Of a stretch of 50,651 nucleotides of DNA, positions 33,757 to 41,223 are shown in pieces; the stretch's first letter is position 1, and the number at the start of each line of letters is the position of its first letter. The stretch is from CAYJFX01 sp964370315 (GTDB lineage: Bacteria > Spirochaetota > Spirochaetia > Treponematales > Treponemataceae). The stretch spans positions 1-50,651 of the forward strand of contig CAYJIS010000009.1 in NCBI GenBank assembly GCA_964370315.1, written 5' to 3'. Position numbers and translations under genes: made by a program. The notes beneath the pieces are model-generated. The model was not told the origin of the DNA. It made no database searches and saw only the letters and a list, made by a program, of their open reading frames with translations.

Positions 33757-35175
33757 ATGAAAAAAGTATTGTTTCTCTTATGTTTATCTATAATTACAAT
33801 TATGTCTCTTTATCAAATCATTTCACTAAGAATAGTACCGTCTACACAAATTTGGGATAAATATAACGTTCTCTATGTTGATATTCAAGCGGACACTGAG
33901 CTACTAATTGAGTCTCTTAATGAAGAAGGAATACAAGATATATTATCAATTAATCATAACCCCTTTCCTGCACTATCAACTTTAGCACCTGTACAAATAC
34001 ATAAAGACACAGATACATTTACACATGAACAACTTCAAAACATGTATTTCTTTGACAAAGATGAGAACTATCATCTCTTTTATATTCCACAAGAATATGT
34101 ACAAAATGTATACTCTGCTTTAGATGATTTTGATTATGTCTGGGGAATAGACACGCAAGCTTCAGTTCCTGCAATACCATTTGTTTTAGCAATCGTTTTT
34201 TCGTTTTTATTATTTATTAATAGCAAAAATAAAATGTACTTTCTATGCCTCCTTTTACCCTATATTCTTTTTAGTATTACTACCCCCTTTTATCATATAG
34301 CTGCAAGTGTATCTTTGTTGTCATATGCAGTTTTTAGAATTCAAAAATATTGGCATCGTCAATATTGGCGTGAAAGAATAAAAAAGGAATATCTTTTATT
34401 TATATCAGTTTCTTTTATGTTTATTGCCTCTCTTTTATTAGGACTGAGAGGTCTCATTTTGTTTTCATTTTCTAGCATAGCAAGTATAAGTTCGTTGTAC
34501 ATTGTATATACAATAAAAACGTATATTCACACCAATGCTTTTTTTCAACCTACTTTAATTTACAACGCTTTTACCGTTCCAACAAATACAGTACGTAAGC
34601 CTAGATACGCGCTCATCCCATTTATTTCATTTGTTTTTTTAACCATTATTTCAACAATAAATGTACAACCACAGCAAAAAAACACTTCAAAAGCCTTGCA
34701 TATTCCATCCCCTTCAGGGTATACTGTAGTTGATGATTTTTCGTCTGAAAGCTATATACAAACTATTCAAGCACAAGCAGGTGATAGATTACCAGATTTA
34801 ACAGATTACATTGATGCTGCATGGAAAATTGAAACATATCCTTTTATGAGAGTTACAGATGATGTACAAGAAATTGTTCAACCAGGAGAAAGTGTATCAT
34901 TTACCCAGTATGTTTCAGAAGGTTTTACATTAATTGAGCAAACAGAGATCATTGCAAGTTTTGATGATGCATATATCAACAATTTTTTAGATATTGCATT
35001 AGCAAATTCAAATGCTGGGGCAGAAAAACTACTAGCTAGTCAAGCTGGGTTTTCACGAGTAAGTTATGCAACAAGTGCAAGTATAAAAACATCATTTGAA
35101 GCTTTAATTTTTTTAGTGTTTGGGTGTATATATATAACAATTGTTTTAATTTTCTTAAAACTAAAGAGGCAGTGA
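33757..35175 (+). CDS. Membrane protein of unknown function leading the rnf operon
   Basis: The protein (472 residues) has one N-terminal membrane segment, an extracytoplasmic part of about 110 residues, about five further segments (residues 130-310), a second extracytoplasmic part (about 310-440) and a final segment. I do not recognise a family. TATAAT lies at 33735-33740, and GGGA precedes the ATG. The rnfC-like gene begins 4 bp after its stop, so it is surely co-transcribed with it. By position it may be an accessory or replacement subunit of the Rnf-like complex. No metal or flavin motif is visible. Confidence 0.8.
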   Translation: MKKVLFLLCLSIITIMSLYQIISLRIVPSTQIWDKYNVLYVDIQADTELLIESLNEEGIQDILSINHNPFPALSTLAPVQIHKDTDTFTHEQLQNMYFFDKDENYHLFYIPQEYVQNVYSALDDFDYVWGIDTQASVPAIPFVLAIVFSFLLFINSKNKMYFLCLLLPYILFSITTPFYHIAASVSLLSYAVFRIQKYWHRQYWRERIKKEYLLFISVSFMFIASLLLGLRGLILFSFSSIASISSLYIVYTIKTYIHTNAFFQPTLIYNAFTVPTNTVRKPRYALIPFISFVFLTIISTINVQPQQKNTSKALHIPSPSGYTVVDDFSSESYIQTIQAQAGDRLPDLTDYIDAAWKIETYPFMRVTDDVQEIVQPGESVSFTQYVSEGFTLIEQTEIIASFDDAYINNFLDIALANSNAGAEKLLASQAGFSRVSYATSASIKTSFEALIFLVFGCIYITIVLIFLKLKRQ

Positions 35176-35179
35176 TTAT

Positions 35180-36484
35180 ATGAAAGAAAAAAAACAAAAC
35201 TTTAATTTCCCCAAATATATGTATGAACATGTAGACTTAGCCTATATACCTTCTACAGCCTATGTTTCTCTAAACCAAGACGGAATTACAAAATGCAAAG
35301 CATTTGTTACTATTGGTGACTCTGTTGAAGAGGGACAACTAATTGCAAGCAATAGAAAAGCATCCTTAAATATACATTCACCAATTCCAGGTACTGTAGT
35401 TGCATTTGAAACTCGGATGATGCCAAACGGCAAAGAAGAAGAATGCATTGTAATTAGTCTACGAGGTAGCTTTTCCTATACAGGAAAAGAGAGAAGAACA
35501 AGAAGTTGGAAATATGATACATCGTCTCGTCTTCTTTCACAAATACACCAGCAAGGAATTGTTAATACCCTTGATTCTCATTTAGGTTCACTTTCTCATC
35601 AAATTAATTCCTTATCAGCAAATCAAAAAACTCTCGGTGTTTTACTTTTTGATTCAGATCCAAGTATAACGGTAAGTACAACATCAACTCATATTTTTAA
35701 AAGAGAAATTTTTGAAGGAAGTAAAATTTGTGCAAGGGCTATGAATGCTGATGGAATAGTTTTTTTTATAAGTACAAGTATGATTAATAGTTTTTCAGAA
35801 AGTGATATTCAAGAAATTATTAATGATATCCCACATTTTTTTATACCTGTTAACTGTAACTTATATCCGAGTGCATCACCAAGAGAGCTTGAAACATTAA
35901 TAGTTAAGCATAAAAGTTCCATGCCAGCAGCCATAAAAGCTAATATGAAAATTTGTATTGATACAACCACAGCCTTATCTATTTACAAAGGAATTGTTAG
36001 CGAGTTTCCATCGACAGATACTCTCGTAGAAATAAATGGAGAAGCTCTGCATGAAAGTCATATATACTCTACAAAAATAGGAACACCAATAAAAAGACTT
36101 TTAGAAGAATGTGGAGGGACTGAAAAACTTCCTGCTAAAGTTATTACTAATGGTTTAGTAAAAGGTATTGCAATATCCGATTTGAACATACCTGTAACAA
36201 AATATTTAAAAAGCATTACCTTATTGAGTGCAACGAGTGTACCAGATCAACGACAATCACCGTGTATCCATTGTGGAAAATGTAGACACACCTGTCCATC
36301 TGGTCTTTTACCAGATAAGCTATATGGCTATTATATACACAAGTTTCCAATAGATAATGCTGTAAAGTTATCCGCTGCTTTATGTGATGATTGTGCGCTG
36401 TGTAATACCTCATGTCCTTCTAGACTACCCTTGTTTCAAACGATATCCCTAATTAAGGAGGAAGATAATGAAACCGAAATATAA
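35180..36484 (+). CDS. rnfC: RnfC-like iron-sulfur subunit with degenerate NADH/FMN region
   Basis: RnfC is the peripheral Na+-pumping Rnf subunit that oxidises NADH. The barrel-sandwich N-terminus (VTIGDSVEEGQLIAS, HSPIPGTVVAFE), the SLBB-like IGTPIKRLLEECGG and two 4Fe-4S motifs CIHCGKCRHTCP (from C362) and CDDCALCNTSCP (from C402) are present. The Gly-rich GGAGFP loop of canonical RnfC is replaced around residues 126-140 (GIVNTLDSHLGSL), and the INGAECEP motif is not recognisable. NADH oxidation therefore seems unlikely. It lies second in the operon and overlaps rnfD by 17 bp. Confidence 0.88.
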   Translation: MKEKKQNFNFPKYMYEHVDLAYIPSTAYVSLNQDGITKCKAFVTIGDSVEEGQLIASNRKASLNIHSPIPGTVVAFETRMMPNGKEEECIVISLRGSFSYTGKERRTRSWKYDTSSRLLSQIHQQGIVNTLDSHLGSLSHQINSLSANQKTLGVLLFDSDPSITVSTTSTHIFKREIFEGSKICARAMNADGIVFFISTSMINSFSESDIQEIINDIPHFFIPVNCNLYPSASPRELETLIVKHKSSMPAAIKANMKICIDTTTALSIYKGIVSEFPSTDTLVEINGEALHESHIYSTKIGTPIKRLLEECGGTEKLPAKVITNGLVKGIAISDLNIPVTKYLKSITLLSATSVPDQRQSPCIHCGKCRHTCPSGLLPDKLYGYYIHKFPIDNAVKLSAALCDDCALCNTSCPSRLPLFQTISLIKEEDNETEI

Positions 36485-37523
36485 ATTACATACGCTAGCG
36501 CCTTTTTGTAATTCAAATTTATCCTTAAATCAAACACTTCTCGTTTACTTAATTGTTGTTATTCCGTATATAATTATATTAGCCATTGGGTCTAACGCAT
36601 TATCATTACAGCTTTTACTAATTGTTGTGCTAACATCTGTGTGTGCAGAATTAACACACTGTCTTTTACATAAAAAAACAGTTTCATTTTCTTTGTCAAT
36701 AATACTTCAAGGAATTATTATTGGTCTTTTGGTTCCAGAAGAATATAATTTAATATTAGCAGCTTTAATTCCTTTTTTTGTATTATTTTTTGAAAGGATG
36801 ATATATAATTCCTTTGCACAGGCATGGGTCAACCCCATTGTACTAACTTTGGTTATAATGTATTTTGCATATCCAAGTGCGTTTCCAGATTTTTTACTAA
36901 GTCCTGAATCAGTACAGCACCAAAATATAGCTACAAAACTTGTGAGTGATGGATTAATACAAGTTGACAGACTTGACACTCGTTTAACAACATTATTAAA
37001 TAGCGCATTTTTTAATAATGTTGGTATCTCTGTTCCTGAAGGATATTTTACGTTGCTAGCAGATTCACAGTCAACAATACCAGCATTTCGTTTTAATATA
37101 ATTACAATTATTGCTTCAATTATTTTAATTATAACAAAATCTATTGACTATGTTTTACCAATTGTTTTTTTAGTAGCATATTCATTTTGCGTATATGCAT
37201 TTAGCTTGTATCCTTATGCAGGTTTATTAGGAGATGGAGACATTCTTTTAGCACTTTTTACTGGTGGTACTTTATTTTCAGCTTTTTTTCTCATTGGCTG
37301 GTTTGGTACTACGCCTCTTACAATAGGTGGTAAAATTTCGTATGGCGTTATTTCAGGTATTTTAACTTTTTTAATTTGTGGTGCAGGAACTTCATCTATA
37401 GGAATTCTTTTTGTATTGCTAATAGTAAACCTCATTTCACCAGTTATTTTACATTTAGAATCTAAAATTTATACAAAAAATCTTAAGAAAAAATTAGACT
37501 TACTACAAGTACAAAGGATATAG
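36468..37523 (+). CDS. rnfD: RnfD-like membrane subunit without the covalent-flavin motif
   Basis: RnfD/NqrB-family protein with about nine membrane segments, including IILQGIIIGLLVPEEYNLI and AWVNPIVLTLVIMYFA. Canonical RnfD carries a periplasmic [ST]GAT motif with a threonine-linked FMN; the equivalent place here reads QVDRLDTRLTTLLN (about 165-178) with no Gly-Ala-Thr. The later Gly-rich stretch (YAGLLGDGDILLALFTGG) is retained. AAGGAGG precedes the ATG, and rnfG starts 1 bp after its stop. It is clearly an RnfD homologue; loss of flavin is inferred. Confidence 0.87.
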   Translation: MKPKYKLHTLAPFCNSNLSLNQTLLVYLIVVIPYIIILAIGSNALSLQLLLIVVLTSVCAELTHCLLHKKTVSFSLSIILQGIIIGLLVPEEYNLILAALIPFFVLFFERMIYNSFAQAWVNPIVLTLVIMYFAYPSAFPDFLLSPESVQHQNIATKLVSDGLIQVDRLDTRLTTLLNSAFFNNVGISVPEGYFTLLADSQSTIPAFRFNIITIIASIILIITKSIDYVLPIVFLVAYSFCVYAFSLYPYAGLLGDGDILLALFTGGTLFSAFFLIGWFGTTPLTIGGKISYGVISGILTFLICGAGTSSIGILFVLLIVNLISPVILHLESKIYTKNLKKKLDLLQVQRI

Positions 37524-37524
37524 C

Positions 37525-37998
37525 ATGAAACGAAGCGATGTTCGAAAAGTTCAACTCTCAATTACCAGTATTATTTTACTCATAGTAATTGTGTGTTTAA
37601 TTAACATACCTGTAGTTGAATTTAAAGATAGGGGTCTCGGCAATGAAATCCAACAGGTCTTAGATGATTTTGAACCGAATACGTACGCTGTTGGTGAACC
37701 CATTTTTTTAACATCTAGTTTAGAAGCATTAGGAAATTTTTACGCTTTAAGCACAAACTCTTCTAACGCTTCAAACAAACAATATGTAAGTATAATTAGA
37801 ATTATGGGAATTTCAGGCCCTTTTCCCGCCGTTTTTATATACGACACTGCAAATGGTGCACGATTTTTTGGAATTGCAGGTTTAAGAAATCTTTCAAATA
37901 ATCAAGTACATGGAATAACAGAAATGCAAAGTGCTTACTGGGAAGAAGTTATCGAAAAGGCTTTTGAAGAGTCGTTTGCAAATGGAGGTGCGTTATGA
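37525..37998 (+). CDS. rnfG: RnfG-like subunit with lost flavinylation site
   Basis: One membrane segment (ITSIILLIVIVCLINIPVV) is followed by an extracytoplasmic FMN-binding-type domain. At 157 residues it is shorter than usual RnfG (about 200). The flavin-accepting sequence of the family, ITGAT followed by Ser/Thr, aligns with ITEMQS at residues 131-136, so the acceptor Thr is a Gln and the Gly is a Glu. Position in the operon (after rnfD, before rnfE) and the flanking NNQVHGI support the family call. The end overlaps rnfE by 4 bp (ATGA). Confidence 0.82.
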   Translation: MKRSDVRKVQLSITSIILLIVIVCLINIPVVEFKDRGLGNEIQQVLDDFEPNTYAVGEPIFLTSSLEALGNFYALSTNSSNASNKQYVSIIRIMGISGPFPAVFIYDTANGARFFGIAGLRNLSNNQVHGITEMQSAYWEEVIEKAFEESFANGGAL

Positions 37999-38621
37999 AT
38001 AAAAAAAGTGTTTTTCTATACATAGTTACAAGTATTTCTATTTTTATTCCCTCACCTCCTTATTTTGGATATGGATTTATTTTGATTGTTATTTTTAACA
38101 TAAGCTTACTTGTAAGTATAGCAACATCACATATGCTTGATTCATTAAACGATAATTATAGAATACCGATTGTCTTACTGTTTTCTTCCCTAACTACAGT
38201 TATACTACATCAAATTGTAACAATGATTTCACCCATCATTGGTCTCACTATATCCTTTGTAGTGTATCTTACTCCACTATCTGTGTTAACATTTGACAAA
38301 CTTCTTGTGGATGCAGATAGTAGTTCTGATGAAAAGCGAAAAAATTCTTTTAAAGTCCTGTATCTCTTATCTTTTGTTGCATTAATTTTCTTTTTATTAA
38401 GAGAAATACTTGCTTTTGGTTCAATTTCATATCCAAGTCCGCAAGGAGTAATTACCATTTCCCTGTTTAGTAACGTTTTATCAGATTATAGTTTTTTTTG
38501 GTCTAGCATTCCAGGTGCCTTGATTCAATTAGCATTTTTTATGGTTCTTTTACCTATTATTTTTAAAAACAAAATTGCAAAAAGTGAAGAAAATAACAAG
38601 GAGGATTTAAATGGTGTTTAA
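37995..38621 (+). CDS. rnfE: RnfE-like membrane subunit with no cysteine
   Basis: Six-helix membrane protein of the RnfA/RnfE (NqrD/E) family. In canonical RnfE two cysteines (near 25 and 107, in LGLCP and VNC motifs) help hold a membrane-embedded 2Fe-2S cluster. Here the first region reads FIPSPPYFGYG (17-27) and the second TPLSVLTF (93-100), and the whole protein has no Cys. GGAGGTG within rnfG precedes the ATG. It overlaps both neighbours. The acidic tail after helix six (KSEENNKEDLNGV) is extra. Confidence 0.82.
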   Translation: MNKKSVFLYIVTSISIFIPSPPYFGYGFILIVIFNISLLVSIATSHMLDSLNDNYRIPIVLLFSSLTTVILHQIVTMISPIIGLTISFVVYLTPLSVLTFDKLLVDADSSSDEKRKNSFKVLYLLSFVALIFFLLREILAFGSISYPSPQGVITISLFSNVLSDYSFFWSSIPGALIQLAFFMVLLPIIFKNKIAKSEENNKEDLNGV

Positions 38622-39168
38622 GACAACCTTTTTATATTTTTTTACAATGTCTGCATGCTTAATATATGGTATTGGAATAAAAAATTTATTGGAAAACCCT
38701 GAAAAAATACATACTGTTTTTTCAGTGTATATTAAAAATATAATTGGTGTGAGTTTAGCTATAATAGCAATGAGATTACTATTAATTTTTGTATTAATTC
38801 CATACCATATGACATTCTTATTCCCATTTTTTACACTATTATTGCTTGTTATAGGTTCTATGTTTATAAAGGAAGCACGAAATAATGCATTTACAACTCA
38901 AATTTCTGATTTTACATTGAGTTACTTTTCGGTTTTTTTAGCTGTTAATGAAGGAACCAGTTTTGCATCTTCACTAATAATCGGTTTTGCAACTATAACA
39001 TCATTTTATATTTTAGTGTATGTTCTATATGCAATTAATAAAAAGAACTTATCTGTTATTGTCTCCTCTAATTTTAAAACACTTTCTTTAATGTTAATTA
39101 CTATGGCAATAATACTTCTTGCCCTCTATGGTTGGAATGTTTCATGGTTAAGAGTCAGATTTTTTTAA
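38611..39168 (+). CDS. rnfA: RnfA-like membrane subunit lacking cluster cysteines
   Basis: Six-helix partner of RnfE. The canonical VNC motif is AVNEG here (111-115), so the cluster-binding Cys is a Glu. The only Cys (C16, in SACLIYGIG) does not sit in an LGICP motif. AAGGAGG precedes the ATG, which overlaps rnfE by 11 bp. In clostridial operons rnfB follows rnfA; here the next gene is an unrelated GH57 protein 68 bp on, so rnfB is absent from the operon. The family call rests mostly on position, helix pattern and the remaining AVN. Confidence 0.78.
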   Translation: MVFKTTFLYFFTMSACLIYGIGIKNLLENPEKIHTVFSVYIKNIIGVSLAIIAMRLLLIFVLIPYHMTFLFPFFTLLLLVIGSMFIKEARNNAFTTQISDFTLSYFSVFLAVNEGTSFASSLIIGFATITSFYILVYVLYAINKKNLSVIVSSNFKTLSLMLITMAIILLALYGWNVSWLRVRFF

Positions 39169-39236
39169 GATTTTTTACAAAATTGCTATATAGTAGCTTT
39201 AAAAAAAATCAATTTTAGTGTATCATGTGAGTATTA

Positions 39237-41210
39237 ATGAATAAAATAAATTTATGTTTTGGAATAAAATTTTCTAATGAAGGCTCACAAATATCTTCGA
39301 ATATTAAAGATATATACCTAAATAAATTTAAGAAAATATTTTCTTTCCTATGTACTTATACTGATATACGATTGAGTTTATATATCCCTGGAGTAGTTCT
39401 GGAGTGGTTAAAAGTAAATCATCCTGAAGTTATTACTATTTTATCAGAACGTACAAGTGCAGGACAAATAGAATTGATAGGAGGTGGCTTTTTTGAACCA
39501 ATATTACCTCTTATTTCTCCAACAGACAGAGTAACACAAATTGAAAATTTAACAACCCTTATCCGAAAGTTAACAGGAAAAAAACCCCGTGGTGTTTTTC
39601 TAAATGAAAGCATCTGGGATCCAAGTTTAATTTCAACTTTTAACACATGCGCAATGGAGTATACTTTCTTAGACTCTAGATTAATGCCAAAAAGAGGTAT
39701 TAATCCTGCGCCTTCTTTTGTACCGCACATTGTTGAAAACCTAGGTAGAACAACTACGGTTATTCCTCTACACAAAGGTTGTATAGCGCACACAAATCAA
39801 CAACCTTCTGAATATTTACGATTTCTACAGGATATTCTGCGCTCAGCAAATAATAGTATAATAGCTGGCTTTTATTCAGTTGATGATTTTTTACAACTAA
39901 TATCAAATAAATGGTTTGATTCATTCTTAAAACTAATTGAAAATAATTCAGATATAAAATTTGCATTACCGTATGATTTTCTTAAAAAAAATACACAACG
40001 AAATCGTTGCTATATACCATCTGGATGTGAATCAGAATTAGCAGTTTGGGCAACCGAGCCTTATGCAGCTGACACGCATGTTCTAACTGAATCTTTGTAT
40101 CCAACCGCACAAGATTTTTTAACGGTATATGAGCAAGCTTTATTTCTTTACTCTCATATGGTATATACGAGTACTCTTGTTAATCAATGCAGAGGAGATA
40201 AAGTACGTAAAAAGGCTGCACGTGAACATGTTTTCCAAGCCCAGAACTATTCTGCATATATTTTCAATGGAAATGGTGGAGTTCGTAGCAAATCAATACT
40301 CGATAGTGCGTATCAAAACCTTATTGAAGCAGAAAAACTAGTTCGAGAAGCGAGCGGCTTTAGTGAAAACACAACTTCATTTGATTTCATGCATAATGGT
40401 AATAAAGAATATGTTTGTAGCTTTGATTCCTTTAATGCTTATATTATGCAAACTGGTGGTATGCTATTTGAACTCGATATAATAAGTAATTCAAAGAATT
40501 ATTGTAATGCTTCTAGAAGATTTCAAAAAACTGATAAAACTACAGATTTATATAATAAGAAAATGTTTGTAGACCACTTATTATCTAAATCCGATTTTAA
40601 TAAACTAAGTTCAGGTAAAGCTCCTGTAACGGTCAACTTACCAACAATTAAATATTCAGAGCATACATTTAACCGCTCTAAAAGTAGCATACAGTTAATT
40701 GCCGAATGTCTTTGGGGAGAAGACAACAATCCTGTAATAATTAAGAAAAATTATAACTTTAATAATAATGGTGTATTAGTTCAATATATTTTAAAAAACA
40801 ACGGTGTAACACCTATTAAAGCAAAGTTTGCAGTTGAACAAAATATTTCATTTTCCGGAGACACTAATCAAAACGTACTAGCTGAAATAATTGCAATGGA
40901 AAATAAAGATGTACCAGATACATCAAAACCATGTTATTATAAAGATGGTGTATCCTTAGTTCAGCTTGAGGACTTACATTCAAATGTGCAACTATTGTTT
41001 GAATTAAATGAAAATAGTACCTATTCTATGTATCCATACCACACTCAATGTATTAACAAGCAAAAAATTGACTGTGTTCAATACGAAGCTCATACATGTG
41101 TTTTTTATTGGGATATCGATTTGCAGCCTGGGTATGAAACTGAGAAAAATATTTCTTTAACAATAATTCCTGGTAAAAAAAAGACAGTTGCAAAAAAATC
41201 AAAAAAATAG
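39237..41210 (+). CDS. Divergent GH57 family protein, 4-alpha-glucanotransferase-like
   Basis: The GH57 barrel is recognised from IELIGGGFFEPILPLISPTD and FLNESIWDPS, where E124 matches the nucleophile. D215/D216 in GFYSVDDFLQL may match the acid/base. The C-terminal 300 residues correspond to the DUF1925/DUF1926-type beta domains. The N-terminal HxHQP motif, essential for substrate binding in the family, is replaced by GIKFSNE (9-15), and the GEKFG motif is gone. Length (657) matches amylomaltase-type GH57. It may have an altered substrate or no activity. It lies between rnfA and metG. Confidence 0.8.
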   Translation: MNKINLCFGIKFSNEGSQISSNIKDIYLNKFKKIFSFLCTYTDIRLSLYIPGVVLEWLKVNHPEVITILSERTSAGQIELIGGGFFEPILPLISPTDRVTQIENLTTLIRKLTGKKPRGVFLNESIWDPSLISTFNTCAMEYTFLDSRLMPKRGINPAPSFVPHIVENLGRTTTVIPLHKGCIAHTNQQPSEYLRFLQDILRSANNSIIAGFYSVDDFLQLISNKWFDSFLKLIENNSDIKFALPYDFLKKNTQRNRCYIPSGCESELAVWATEPYAADTHVLTESLYPTAQDFLTVYEQALFLYSHMVYTSTLVNQCRGDKVRKKAAREHVFQAQNYSAYIFNGNGGVRSKSILDSAYQNLIEAEKLVREASGFSENTTSFDFMHNGNKEYVCSFDSFNAYIMQTGGMLFELDIISNSKNYCNASRRFQKTDKTTDLYNKKMFVDHLLSKSDFNKLSSGKAPVTVNLPTIKYSEHTFNRSKSSIQLIAECLWGEDNNPVIIKKNYNFNNNGVLVQYILKNNGVTPIKAKFAVEQNISFSGDTNQNVLAEIIAMENKDVPDTSKPCYYKDGVSLVQLEDLHSNVQLLFELNENSTYSMYPYHTQCINKQKIDCVQYEAHTCVFYWDIDLQPGYETEKNISLTIIPGKKKTVAKKSKK

Positions 41211-41216
41211 TACACT
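41188..41216 (+). promoter_or_regulatory. Promoter of metG, predicted leaderless
   Basis: TTGCAA (41188-41193), 17-bp spacer, TACACT (41211-41216), located in the last codons of the GH57 gene. The metG ATG begins 7 nt after the -10 and nothing like a Shine-Dalgarno precedes it. Confidence 0.6.
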
Positions 41217-41223
41217 ATTCCCT

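Noticed and set aside
39419..39793. Minus-strand open frame inside the GH57 gene
   Set aside because: No recognisable domain or ribosome site; it is antisense to a gene with clear family motifs.
41211..41223. T-box or SAM riboswitch before metG
   Set aside because: The predicted transcription start leaves no leader in which to hold one.
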